From Streptomyces sp. A2-16 (GTDB taxonomy: Bacteria > Actinomycetota > Actinomycetes > Streptomycetales > Streptomycetaceae): a stretch of DNA of 64,000 bases. Made by a program: the position numbers and the translations under genes. This document shows positions 33,465-42,161 of the stretch, piece by piece (position 1 is the first letter of the stretch; each line of letters starts with the position of its first letter). A model generated the notes under the pieces. It did no database searches and had not been told where the DNA came from. It worked only from the letters and a program-made list of their open reading frames with translations. The stretch covers positions 4,340,001 through 4,404,000 of the forward strand of contig NZ_CP063808.1 of assembly GCF_018128905.1 (NCBI RefSeq), given 5' to 3'.

Positions 33465-34033
33465 GACGGTGGTGTGCCGGTGGCTCCCGGCGCGGATTCG
33501 GGGTCGGCGGGGACGCCCGGTCGTGACGAGTCGTTCGTCTGCGCGGCACTCTGCGAGGAGGGTGCCGCGTCCCCTTGGACCACGGCCAGCACGATGATCC
33601 GGGCGCAGGCGTCGGCTTCGGTCGCCGCCAGACCCGCTGTGCGCCCCTGTGCCAGTGCCCACTCCATGAGCTGCTGTGGCGTCAGGTCGCCCAGTTCCGG
33701 CAGGGTGTTGGGCAGTGCGGCGCGCCGCCCCTCTGCCTGCGCGCCGCGCTCGCGCCGACGCCGCCACCATCGGGACAACCGGCTGCCGCCCGCGCGAATG
33801 CGCCCGGACGCGAGGTCGGCGAGGACCTGCGCGACCACGGCGACCAGCACCGGCAGCAGGACGGCCGTCTCGACACCGGCACCGAGCGGGTCCCCGGCCG
33901 ACCGGTGCAAGGGCTGCGGCGGATGGGGCCGGGCGACGTATGCCCGGCAGGTCACGTCCAGTTTCTCCAGTTCGGACGGTGCGAGTGCGCGTACCACGTC
34001 CCGCAGCACGTCCTGCCCTGTGCGTCGGTGCAT
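33461..34033 (-). CDS. Single-pass membrane protein of unknown function
   Basis: A 190-residue protein with one hydrophobic segment (TAVLLPVLVAVVAQVLADLA, near residues 56-75), a basic patch after it (SRWWRRRRERG), a helical domain (LTPQQLMEWALAQGRTAGL) and a disordered Ser/Pro/Ala tail. An ATG preceded by GGGAGG starts it, and its stop overlaps the M48 gene. It may assist or regulate the peptidase. No family is recognised. Confidence 0.75.
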   Translation of the reverse strand: MHRRTGQDVLRDVVRALAPSELEKLDVTCRAYVARPHPPQPLHRSAGDPLGAGVETAVLLPVLVAVVAQVLADLASGRIRAGGSRLSRWWRRRRERGAQAEGRRAALPNTLPELGDLTPQQLMEWALAQGRTAGLAATEADACARIIVLAVVQGDAAPSSQSAAQTNDSSRPGVPADPESAPGATGTPPS

Positions 34034-34072
34034 GAGAAACCTCCCGACAAGATGAGAGCGGTGTGCCCGGAG

Positions 34073-34915
34073 TCAGTTCCGGCGCAGCCGCCTGGTCACG
34101 GTGAACGCGAAACCGCCGACGCATACGAGAACGAACGCGGCCGTGCCCACGATGACCGCGAGTCGGGGTACACCGCTGTCGGCGAGCTGGTCCCCGCCAC
34201 CGTCGGCGGGCAAGGCGGAAGCCTCGGCACCGGAAGAGCCGGAGGCCGAGGGTGACAGGGAAACGGAGGCGGACGCGCCGCCGGTCGGCTTCGAGGTTCT
34301 GCTCGCGGAGGCGCTGGGCGACTGCGTCGGGGTCGAGGTCGGTGTGGGCGTGCCGCTCGCTTCGGCGACGACGCTGTAGGACGCCTTTGCGTCCATCAGG
34401 GGAACGGGCTCCGCATCGGGAACGGGCTGCAAAAGGCCTTGGGTCACGAACTGCAGGGTGGTCGCGGGCGACACCTCGGCGGCGATCGAGACACGCAGTC
34501 CGATCCTGGCCGTCTGTCCAGCGGGAAGGGAGCCCACGGAGGGCAGCCCTTCGTCCGTGCTCAGATAGCCGCTCAACGCGGTTTCGCCTGCCGTCAGTTC
34601 GACGCTTCGCCACCTGGCTGAAGCCGCGTCGAACCACTCGATGCGGATCTGATCCGGCGTCAGCTTCGCTGCCGGCGGGGCGAGTCGGGCCCCGACCGCG
34701 ACGATGAAGCTGTCGGTGATGTCGGTGTCCAGCGAGTTGTGAAACAGGGCGTCGATGCTCAGCGACTTGCCGCCGGGCACCAACTCGCCTTCGCCGGGCG
34801 CGAGTTCGGCACGCGGTGCGGTCGGATCCGCCGCCTGGGCGGATGTGGCGGCCATCGCCGGGACGAAGAGAAGGGAGACACCCAAGAGGGCTGCAGAAAA
34901 CAATCCACGGCGCAC
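34073..34915 (-). CDS. Secreted, C-terminally anchored surface protein with LAxSG-like motif
   Basis: A 280-residue protein. A signal peptide (RRGLFSAALLGVSLLFVPAM...AQA) is followed by a beta-rich domain (FHNSLDTDITDSFIVAVGARL), a Ser/Thr/Pro-rich stalk, then LADSG, a hydrophobic segment and RRLRRN at the end. This is the layout of a sortase substrate, with LADSG in place of the usual LAxTG. I chose GTG 34915 because GGGGAGC lies nine bases upstream; an in-frame ATG 35023 would put a long polar leader before the signal. It is first in the envelope operon. Confidence 0.8.
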   Translation of the reverse strand: MRRGLFSAALLGVSLLFVPAMAATSAQAADPTAPRAELAPGEGELVPGGKSLSIDALFHNSLDTDITDSFIVAVGARLAPPAAKLTPDQIRIEWFDAASARWRSVELTAGETALSGYLSTDEGLPSVGSLPAGQTARIGLRVSIAAEVSPATTLQFVTQGLLQPVPDAEPVPLMDAKASYSVVAEASGTPTPTSTPTQSPSASASRTSKPTGGASASVSLSPSASGSSGAEASALPADGGGDQLADSGVPRLAVIVGTAAFVLVCVGGFAFTVTRRLRRN

Positions 34916-35129
34916 ATCGACCAGCTCCCCCTGCACGCGCGCCCCCAGCGCGCTTCCTGGCGTGACCCATGCAAGTTTAAGGATGAAAGCGTTAAATATG
35001 CTCTTCTCTGTTGATTCGATCAATAAGGAAATGAATTGATCGCATCCGTAAGGCGGAACCGGCTCGGATGGCGTGGGGTATCAGCCCTCAACACAGGCGC
35101 GGGTAGGGGCAGCTGGGGGCCTCTCGAGC

Positions 35130-35139
35130 GGGGGGGGGG
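35130..35139. repeat. Run of ten G residues
   Basis: A homopolymeric G10 tract lies immediately after the stop codon of the SARP-like gene. It is prone to slippage or sequencing error but lies outside any coding frame. Confidence 0.8.
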
Positions 35140-35141
35140 CG

Positions 35142-37088
35142 TCATCGCCGGTCGAGGTACTGATCGAGGGCGGCCAGGATGTCGTTGACGGCGCCGAACG
35201 TGATCACGGCGGTTGTTCCGCCCGCGATCTCGTCGCGCAGGGCGGAGAGGGCGTCGCGCGCTTGTGCGGCCAGTGATTCGTCGTGGAGCAGGATCGCCGT
35301 GTGTGCGTTGACGGCCCAGAGCGAGTCGTACAGGTGGTCAGCGGGGGGCGTAGGCAGGGTGGCGGCCGCGTGGCGGGCCGCTTCGAGGTTGCCGTCGGCC
35401 AGGTGGAGGAGGGGCTGAGTCCAGGGACGGTAGGGGCCCCAGTCGAGGTCGGGGTCGGTCGGCGCGGGACGTCGGTGGCGGATGCGGAGTGAGAGAAGCG
35501 CGAGCGGGAAGATGCCGGCTTCGATCCCGGGCATGCCGGCGCCGGCGAGATCGGTGGCTACGGTGCGATAGGCGTGAGCGACTTCGGCGGGGTCGTTCGA
35601 TCGTTCTGCCAGTTGCATGGTCCGGAAAGCGGCGGTGAGAACGTGAACGAGCGGCGCCTCGTGGATGGTGGCGAGTTGTTCGGCCGCTTCGACGTGGCGC
35701 TGAGCGGTCTCAGCGACGCCACGGGCTGCGTAGACCTGGATCTTGATCAGATGGCCGAGGATCTCGAACATCGGGAGATCGTGTCGCGTGGAGAGATCGA
35801 TGAGCTCATCGGCGATCACGTCGCGTTCGCCGGTGCGCCCGGGGTGCTGGAAGGACTGCACGAATCTGGCGTTGAGGGCGAGGACCAGCACATTGGGGTC
35901 GTGCAGGTCTCGGGCGAGTCGTTCGGCTTCGGTCGCCGCCTCGGCGGCCCAGCGGTCGCGGGAGCCGCGATGCTCAAGCCCGATGGTGGCGAGGAGACGC
36001 GCGCGGAGCGCGGGTGGGGCCCCCGATCCGAGACGGTGCAGAGTGCGTCGGGTGGTCGCGACGAGGGCCTCGGACTGTTCGGGATCGTCGGCGCGCGTCC
36101 AGATCGTGGGGACGTCGTAGGCCGCGATCACGCGCGCGGTCAGACTGGGGTCTCCGGTCCGCTCCGCTTCCGCGGCTGCCGCCGCGCGTTGCTGCTGGGC
36201 GAGGACCAGGTTGGTGCCGCCTGTCACCGCGGCGGCCTTGGCGACGGTGCTCATCGAGCGCAGCCGGGTGTAGGTCCCGGTCGCTTCCGTGCGCGTGAGC
36301 AGGCGTAGCCGGTCCTCGTCCCGGGGCGCGGGCGTGAGGTGCGGAGCGCGTCGGAGGATGTCACGTTCGAGATGGTCGAGACCGTCCACCGATTCCAGCC
36401 CGAACTGATCCAGCAGCCTGGCTCGCGCTTCACGCAGCGAGGCCAGCGCGTCGACCTGGCGGCCGTCTTGGTAGAGGGCATGGGAAAGCAGGACCCAGGC
36501 GTGCTCCCGCCACGGGTGCGCTGTCGCCAGCGCCTCCAGCTCCGGGACGAGAGACGCGCCACGTCCGAGGTCGAGCACCGCCCGGGCCCGCAGCTCGACG
36601 GCCTGACGATGAAGTTCCGACAGGCGGGCGCGCTCGGCGTTCACCCAGGCCGAGGACTCGAGGTCTGCGTACGGCTCACCCCGCCACCACGAGAGGGCTT
36701 CGCTCAGCACACCGGCAACCTCCCCGCTGGGTTGGTCGCGAACGGCGCGAAGGGCGTCCTCGAAGCGGTGGGCGTCGACGTGGGCCCGTGGAATCCCCAG
36801 GGCGTATCCGGTGCCCACGGTCTCGATGGCGTGCGACCGGGTCCGCGGAGGTCGACCGGGTTCAAGGGCGCGGCGCAGCTCGGCGACAAAGGTGCGGACC
36901 GTCCCGGCCGCTGTGGGCGGGGGGTCCTCCCAGAGATCGTCGACGAGCACCTGAAGAGGGAGGGCCCGGCCGCCGGCAGCGACCAGCCGCCCCAGAAGCT
37001 CGCGGCGGCGCAGGCTGCCGACCGCTACAGGGCGGCCCTCGGTATCCGTGACCTCGATCGGTCCGAGCACCTTGACGAGGATCTCCAT
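35142..37088 (-). CDS. SARP-like regulator (winged helix + BTAD) with TPR-like C-terminus
   Basis: A 648-residue protein. The N-terminal OmpR-type winged helix (VLGPIEVTDTEGRPVAVG...AGTVRTFVAELRRAL, residues 1-100) is followed by the bacterial transcriptional activation domain (~105-245, ending LLDQFGLESVDGLDHLERDIL). No NTPase domain follows; instead ~400 helical residues form TPR-like pairs. This differs from AfsR. ATG 37088 starts at the family boundary; GTG 37130 would add 14 residues. It is divergent from an alpha/beta hydrolase 125 bp away, the likely target. Confidence 0.85.
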   Translation of the reverse strand: MEILVKVLGPIEVTDTEGRPVAVGSLRRRELLGRLVAAGGRALPLQVLVDDLWEDPPPTAAGTVRTFVAELRRALEPGRPPRTRSHAIETVGTGYALGIPRAHVDAHRFEDALRAVRDQPSGEVAGVLSEALSWWRGEPYADLESSAWVNAERARLSELHRQAVELRARAVLDLGRGASLVPELEALATAHPWREHAWVLLSHALYQDGRQVDALASLREARARLLDQFGLESVDGLDHLERDILRRAPHLTPAPRDEDRLRLLTRTEATGTYTRLRSMSTVAKAAAVTGGTNLVLAQQQRAAAAAEAERTGDPSLTARVIAAYDVPTIWTRADDPEQSEALVATTRRTLHRLGSGAPPALRARLLATIGLEHRGSRDRWAAEAATEAERLARDLHDPNVLVLALNARFVQSFQHPGRTGERDVIADELIDLSTRHDLPMFEILGHLIKIQVYAARGVAETAQRHVEAAEQLATIHEAPLVHVLTAAFRTMQLAERSNDPAEVAHAYRTVATDLAGAGMPGIEAGIFPLALLSLRIRHRRPAPTDPDLDWGPYRPWTQPLLHLADGNLEAARHAAATLPTPPADHLYDSLWAVNAHTAILLHDESLAAQARDALSALRDEIAGGTTAVITFGAVNDILAALDQYLDRR

Positions 37089-37213
37089 GGGCTCATTGTC
37101 GTCGACTTCGTCCTGCCGCTGCTGATCCACTGCTAACCCGGCTCGCCGATCCTCCTCTCGTGCATTCGTTCATGTGCAGCGGCAGCAGCACACGAGTGGG
37201 AGAGAAGGAGACG

Positions 37214-38098
37214 ATGACAGTGGACATCACCATCCCGGCGTTCGAGACCAGGTCGATCGGTGTGCCCGGCGGCATTGAACTGAACGCGGCGGTGGGCGGA
37301 GAAGGCCCGGCCATCGTGCTGCTCCACGGCTTTCCCCAGACCCATCTGATGTGGCGGCACGTCGCTCCCGTACTGGCCGAGCGCCACACCGTGGTCTGCC
37401 CCGATCTTCGTGGCTACGGCGCCAGCAGCAAGCCGGAAGCGGCCGCCGAGGACACCTACTCGAAGCGGACGATGGCCGCGGACATCGTCGGCCTGGCCGA
37501 CGCACTCGGGTTCGACCGGTTCGCGCTGGTCGGGCACGACCGCGGCGCGCATGTCGCTTTCCGGGCCGGACTGGATCACCCGGATCGGGTCAGCCACCTG
37601 GGAATCCTGGACATCGTTCCCACTCCGGACACCTGGAACGTGCTCCACGGCGTCAGCGCGGCGGTGGCCTTCCACCTGTATCTGATGGCCCAGCCGCCCG
37701 GACTGCCCGAGCAGATGATCGCCGGCAGCGCCGACGCGTTCTTCGGCCACTTCCTCGACACCTGGTCCGTGAGCTCCGACGCGATCCCGACGGACATACG
37801 CGCGGAGTACCTTCGTGCATGCCGGGCCGCCGTGCCCTCGATCGTCGCCGACTATCGCGCGACCGCGACGGTCGACATCGAGCACGACCAGGCCGACCTC
37901 GACGCGGGAAACTGGCTCACCATGCCGGTGACGGTCGTCCAGCAGGACTGGGGCCGCCAGTTGGGCTTCGACCCCACCGCGATCTGGCGGCCGTGGGCCG
38001 ACGACCTCCAGCACTTCACCACCCAGGCGGGCCACTTCATGGCCGAGGAGGCCCCGGAGGACGTTGCCACGCTGATCCTTGACTTGGTGAAGCGGTGA
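37214..38098 (+). CDS. Alpha/beta hydrolase, haloacetate dehalogenase / epoxide hydrolase type
   Basis: A 294-residue hydrolase. The oxyanion-hole segment is HGFPQTHLMW, the nucleophile elbow GHDRGAH has Asp as nucleophile, and the catalytic His is in AGHFMAEEAP. An Asp nucleophile followed by Arg is typical of fluoroacetate dehalogenases and related epoxide hydrolases. The ATG at 37214 is preceded by GAAGGAG. The true substrate is unknown. It is divergent from the SARP-like regulator. Confidence 0.88.
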   Translation: MTVDITIPAFETRSIGVPGGIELNAAVGGEGPAIVLLHGFPQTHLMWRHVAPVLAERHTVVCPDLRGYGASSKPEAAAEDTYSKRTMAADIVGLADALGFDRFALVGHDRGAHVAFRAGLDHPDRVSHLGILDIVPTPDTWNVLHGVSAAVAFHLYLMAQPPGLPEQMIAGSADAFFGHFLDTWSVSSDAIPTDIRAEYLRACRAAVPSIVADYRATATVDIEHDQADLDAGNWLTMPVTVVQQDWGRQLGFDPTAIWRPWADDLQHFTTQAGHFMAEEAPEDVATLILDLVKR

Positions 38099-38364
38099 TC
38101 GCCAGGGAGGGGCCGATGCCAGTGCGACTGGCAAGAGGGACCTGACACGCTGTCCGAGAAGGGGCTCCGGTGAGTGAAGGGCATATCCCCCCATCGGCAA
38201 CGTGATCAACCGCCGCACCGTCACTGGACACCACGCTTGGGCTGGGCAAGTGCTGGGGGCGTACTTCCGGGGTGATTTATCGACCAATCACCGAGTAGGC
38301 CCGCATTCGCAGCGCGAGTAAGAGCCCGCGCAGATAGGCGGCGTGGAAAGCCTCAGCATCAAGG

Positions 38365-38430
38365 TGGGCACAGGCCCAGTGAATATTGAGTTGCGACGCT
38401 CTGTGACCGTTGGCGAGACCTGTGCGCATC
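38365..38430 (+). mobile_element. Solitary IS end
   Basis: GGGCACAGG, AGTTGCGACGCTCTGTGACC and GAGACCTGTGC match, over ~62 bases, the outer end of the IS at 40.04-40.95 kb (there on the other strand). Only this end remains; no transposase follows. It sits just downstream of the XRE copy 2 gene, 1.6 kb from the other IS. The rest of 38099-38437 holds no gene. Confidence 0.7.
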
Positions 38431-38437
38431 CTTCGTT

Positions 38438-39253
38438 TCAGGTCGCCTGCGTGGCCAGCCTGCGCAAGGCCCGCACGGCAGGTGATCCGGGGTCGGCCGT
38501 CATCAGGACAACCTCCTGGTCATTCTCGGGCACGAGCAGGACGTCGCAGTTCAACCGCAGCGCACCGGCCTCTGGATGGTCCAGGGTCTTGGTGCGATGC
38601 CCGGGAGCGTGGACCGGACGCGCCTCCCAGATCTGCCGGAACTCCTCACTGCCGGCGTGCAGTTCGGCCAGCAGCGCGGCCAGCTGCGGGTCATGCGGGT
38701 AGCGGTCCGCGGCCCGGCGCAGCCGCGCCACCACGATGTGCCCGAATTCCTCGGCGCTGGAGCTCTCGTACGTCCGCCCCTGGCCCAGGAAGCGGCGTCG
38801 GGCCAGGTTCGTCGTCCCGCCTCCAAGGTCGGCGCCGAGCAGTGCCCGGGCCAGGGGGTTCCAGGCGACAACGTCGTACGCCGCGTCAGTGACGATGGCA
38901 CCGGTCTCCGGCAGCCGCTCCAGCATCCGGGCCACGTGCGGGCGCACCCGCCGCACGGCGCTGATGCCGGGCGGCGCGGTCGAACCCGCCAGGTGGAACA
39001 GATGGCTGCGCTCGGCCGGCGTGAGCCGGAGCGCGCGGGCCAGCGCGTCCAGGATCCGGGCCGATGGCCGCGGCCCCCGGGCCTGCTCCAGCCGCGTGTA
39101 GTAGTCGACCGACATGTGGGCGAGCTCCGCCACCTCTTCGCGGCGCAGACCCGGTGTGCGGCGGTCGGTGCCCGTCGCAGCCAGGCCGATCTCGTGCGGA
39201 CGCAGGGCCGCCCGGCGGTCCCGCAGGTAGCGGGCCAGCTCCTGCCGCGCCAT
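38438..39253 (-). CDS. XRE-family regulator with MmyB-like ligand domain (copy 2)
   Basis: A 271-residue paralogue of the regulator at 5.4-6.3 kb. The HTH is LRREEVAELAHMSVDYYTRLEQ, and the MmyB-like domain includes AYDVVAWNPLARALLG and LNCDVLLVPENDQEVVLMTAD. The ATG at 39253 follows GGAGGAGG. It is divergent from an SDR 71 bp away and shares with copy 1 the operator-like 19-mer. The proteins have diverged well, so the pairs are old duplicates or independent acquisitions that kept the control logic. Confidence 0.88.
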   Translation of the reverse strand: MARQELARYLRDRRAALRPHEIGLAATGTDRRTPGLRREEVAELAHMSVDYYTRLEQARGPRPSARILDALARALRLTPAERSHLFHLAGSTAPPGISAVRRVRPHVARMLERLPETGAIVTDAAYDVVAWNPLARALLGADLGGGTTNLARRRFLGQGRTYESSSAEEFGHIVVARLRRAADRYPHDPQLAALLAELHAGSEEFRQIWEARPVHAPGHRTKTLDHPEAGALRLNCDVLLVPENDQEVVLMTADPGSPAVRALRRLATQAT

Positions 39254-39268
39254 GTCGCCTCCTCCCAC

Positions 39269-39287
39269 TGCCTGGTACAGGCTGTCC
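39269..39287. promoter_or_regulatory. Putative operator of the XRE/SDR pair, copy 2
   Basis: TGCCTGGTACAGGCTGTCC contains the perfect inverted repeat GCCTG-GTA-CAGGC and matches the copy-1 spacer at 16 of 19 bases. It lies 16 bp before the regulator start and 37 bp before the SDR start, suited to repress both. Confidence 0.62.
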
Positions 39288-39324
39288 CTGGCAGGGCACC
39301 CACGACCAGGGAAGTGTGGTTGCC

Positions 39325-40041
39325 ATGAATGAACGCACAGCTCTGGTCACCGGTGCCAACAAGGGCATCGGCAAGCATATCGCCCGGCTGCTCGCTGCCG
39401 AGGGCCTCACCGTGTACGTGGGCTCCCGTGACCCCGGGCGCGGGCAACGGGCCGTCGAGGAGATCGGAGTCGGCGCCCGTCTGCTGGTCCTCGACGTGAC
39501 AGATCCCGACGGCGTCGCACAGGCCGCGGCTCAGATGGACCGCTTGGACGTGCTGGTCAACAACGCCGGCATCTCGCCGTCACTCGCCCCGCCGACCGAC
39601 ACCGGCGTTGAGGAGTACCGGCGCACATACGAGACCAATGTGGTCGGGGTAGTGGCGGTGACCAATGCCTTCCTGCCCGCCCTGCGCCGGTCCCCGAGCC
39701 CGCGCATAGTCAACATCTCCAGTGGCACTGCGTCGCTGACCTGGAGTACCACCCCCAACCCCCAGTTCACCCCGGGAAGCGGCGGCGGTGGCGCCTACCG
39801 GTCGTCCAAGGCCGCCCTCAATGCCCTCACCGTCCTCTACGCCCAGACGCTGGCTGAGGACGGCTTCAAGGTCAACGCGCTCGCCCCTGGCCTGCGGGCC
39901 ACTGATCTCAACCTCCGGGCCGCCGCTGCCGGCGGCGACCCGGCCGAGGCTGCGCAGGGTGCCCTCCGCCTGGCCCTGCTGCCGGACGACGGCCCCACCG
40001 GTGGCTTCTTCTCCTGGGACGGAACGCCCGTGCCCTGGTGA
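39325..40041 (+). CDS. Short-chain dehydrogenase/reductase (copy 2)
   Basis: A 238-residue SDR: TGANKGIGKHIARLL, Asp in VLDVTDPD, NNAGIS, Ser in NISSG, and YRSSK as active site. A Gly-rich insert (TPGSGGGGAY) precedes the catalytic Tyr. Its layout follows copy 1 (TGANK start, same size, ending GPTGGFFSWDG versus GPTGTFRDRHG). It is divergent from and probably repressed by the XRE copy 2. Its stop codon abuts the IS. Confidence 0.88.
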   Translation: MNERTALVTGANKGIGKHIARLLAAEGLTVYVGSRDPGRGQRAVEEIGVGARLLVLDVTDPDGVAQAAAQMDRLDVLVNNAGISPSLAPPTDTGVEEYRRTYETNVVGVVAVTNAFLPALRRSPSPRIVNISSGTASLTWSTTPNPQFTPGSGGGGAYRSSKAALNALTVLYAQTLAEDGFKVNALAPGLRATDLNLRAAAAGGDPAEAAQGALRLALLPDDGPTGGFFSWDGTPVPW

Positions 40042-40946
40042 TCAGTCATGGGCGGCAGCGAGGACGGGTGTCCCATCGGTGTGTGGTCCATGCCTGCCGG
40101 ATCAGACTGCGCACGGTGATGATCGTGTCGGCGAGGTCGAAGAAGGCGTCGATGACGGTGGTGCGCCGCTCGTAGCAGCGGGCGAGCCGGTAGAAGGGCG
40201 TTCTGCCAGGCGTGGGTGCGTTCGACATGCCACCTCTGACTGGCCTGGATGGGCGCCTTCTCCCCCTTGTGCGCGATGCGTCCGTGCAGGCCGCGTTCGT
40301 TGAGTAGCGCGCGGGTCTTGTCCGAGTCGTAGCCGGCGTCCAGATGCACCGTGATGTCGTCGGGTAACAGTCCCAGGTCGTTCAGACGATCCAAGGTCGG
40401 GGCGAGCAACGGGGAGTCGTGGCGGTTGGCACCGGCCAGGACACGGCCAGGCGGAATGCCGTACCCGTCCGTCATGCCCGAGCGTTTCAGGCCCTGTTTG
40501 CCGCTGTCGACCGGTGAGCGGCCGGCCACCTCGCCGCCTCCGGGCGCCTTGGTGATGGAGCCGTCCACGGCGATCTGATCGAGGACGAGGCCGACGATCC
40601 GGTCGTAGGAGTCCAGCGCGATCTGCTTGATTTGGGCGAACACGCCGAGTTGTATCCACTCATCGCGGCGACTGCGGATCGTGGTGGCCGAGCAGGTCGT
40701 GTCGGCGATCGCCTCGTAGGAGCAGCCGAAGCGCAGCAGTTGCAGCATCTTGTCGAAGATGATCCGGTCACTGAGGCGCCGGCGGTGGCAGCCGAGTGGA
40801 TGGTCCGGATGGAACTGCGGCCGCTTGGGCAGCAGAGCCACGAATTGGTACCAGAGCGGTTCGGTGAGCCACGATGGCAACGCGGGCACAGGTCTCCTCA
40901 GTGGTCACAGAGCGCCGCAACTCCATGATCACCGGGACCTGTGCCC
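40042..40946 (-). mobile_element. Degenerate IS5-like element
   Basis: The transposase starts at GTG 40889 (PSWLTEPLWYQFVALLPKRP, DKMLQLLRFGCSYEAIAD, ALDSYDRIVGLVLDQIAVDG, HLDAGYDSDKTR, WHVERTHAWQN). A frameshift near 40205 separates it from the natural ending LARCYERRTTVIDAFFDLAD (stop at 40046). The right end is GGGACCTGTGCCC (to 40946), matching the solitary end at 38.4 kb. The left boundary is approximate. The 1-nt shift probably inactivates it. Confidence 0.75.
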
Positions 40947-41136
40947 GTTCTGTTGTTGGGGTCCCCAACCGCGCCTATCCGCGCGACCTCTGAAGAAGAC
41001 GCGCTTGTGTTCAGCGCAGTGAAAGCCGACGACTCCACAGAGTCCGGCTCTCTGGTCGACTAGACCCTGCGCGAGGGCGCCCGGCGGATGCTCGCCAGCC
41101 GCACTGGAGGCCGAAGCCAAGGGAGGCGGAAGAATC

Positions 41137-41652
41137 GTGGCGATCTGTTTCGAGCTCGTGGTGAACTTCGGCGACGACGTCGAAGCGGCACAGGCTGCCG
41201 CCCGCATCGACCCCAAGCCATGGGTGCTTCGTGCGGGCGCCCACCGCATCCCTCTCCACCGGCCGACGCTGGCGAAGGTCGGCTCATACATCGAGCTCTC
41301 GGTCCTGCCCATAGCCGTCAGCTGGAATTGCGGTCTGGACGGCAGCCTCCCCAGATTCCAGCTCATCGCAGCAGAGCTGACCGAACTGGGACACCAACTC
41401 TACGAACTGCTCGGGCAGTTCCACGGATATGTCGCCGCCAAGGTCGGCTGGGATCCGGAAGCACTCCTGGACCCTGCTGAGCTGAGGAGCGAGTGGTCAG
41501 AAGAACTGAAGGACGGCAGCATCCACGGGCTCGTGCTCTGCGAAAAGCTGCATGCCGAACTTGACCTGAGCGCCGACTACGAAGTGTTCCAGCCCGGATA
41601 CCGATGGATACCGTATCGAGGGGAGGAATTGAGCGGCCTTACTGCCGACTGA
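41137..41652 (+). CDS. Uncharacterised soluble protein
   Basis: A 171-residue protein without signal peptide or membrane segment. It begins MAICFELVVNFGDD and contains ELTELGHQLYELLGQFHGYVAAKVGWDPE and YEVFQPGYRWIPYRG. The GTG start has a GGAGGCGGAAG site upstream. Its alternating beta/helical pattern looks like a folded small protein, but I do not recognise the family. It stands alone after the IS. Confidence 0.65.
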   Translation: MAICFELVVNFGDDVEAAQAAARIDPKPWVLRAGAHRIPLHRPTLAKVGSYIELSVLPIAVSWNCGLDGSLPRFQLIAAELTELGHQLYELLGQFHGYVAAKVGWDPEALLDPAELRSEWSEELKDGSIHGLVLCEKLHAELDLSADYEVFQPGYRWIPYRGEELSGLTAD

Positions 41653-41816
41653 CGAAACATGCCTTACCCGGGCTTGTTCATCCACGCATACTGACACTCC
41701 CTCGGTTCGCCGCCCCACGGCATGACTCACATCCACCGTGTCGTAGCCGGCAACAGCGCCTGCTGCCGCTCCGGCGACTTCGCCCACGCCGTTGACGACG
41801 AGACCCGCCGTCGAGG

Positions 41817-42161
41817 TCAGTCGCCGGTGAGTTCCGCGAGCTGTTCGGCGGCGGTGGTGTTGCCGTGGGCGGCGAGGCGGCGTAGTTCCTTCAGGTCGTC
41901 CTGCTCGGTGGCGAGTTGGATCAGTTCGTCGGTGGCCGTGGCGTTGCCGCCGTCGGAGAGGCGTCTGAGTTCCGCGATGTCGCCCCGCTCCGAGGCGAGT
42001 TGGATCAGCTCGTCGACGGCGTCGGTGCTGCCCGTCTCCGCGAGACGGCGCAGTTCGTCGAGGTCACCCAGCTCGGAAGCGAGTTGGACGAGTTCGTCGG
42101 CGGCGTCGGCGTCCCCCGCTTCGGCGCGCTCCCGCAGCGCGGACAGGTCGGCTTCAGACAT
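41817..42161 (-). CDS. Small protein of four 28-residue helical repeats
   Basis: A 114-residue acidic protein built almost entirely of a 28-residue repeat: L-R-R-L, then G-x-x-x-A-x-D-E-L-I-Q-L-A-S-E-x-x-D-x-x-E. Three full units and a shorter final one are seen. The pattern predicts paired helices like Sel1/TPR-type solenoids. It overlaps the upstream GbsR-type gene by 8 bp, so both come from one mRNA. It may be a protein-interaction partner of the regulator; no enzyme motif is seen. Confidence 0.75.
   Translation of the reverse strand: MSEADLSALRERAEAGDADAADELVQLASELGDLDELRRLAETGSTDAVDELIQLASERGDIAELRRLSDGGNATATDELIQLATEQDDLKELRRLAAHGNTTAAEQLAELTGD

Noticed and set aside
33549..34970. Extension of the M48 frame upstream of 33464
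   Set aside because: The sequence there is the shadow of the two upstream envelope genes. The GTGA overlap at 33464 is the natural start.
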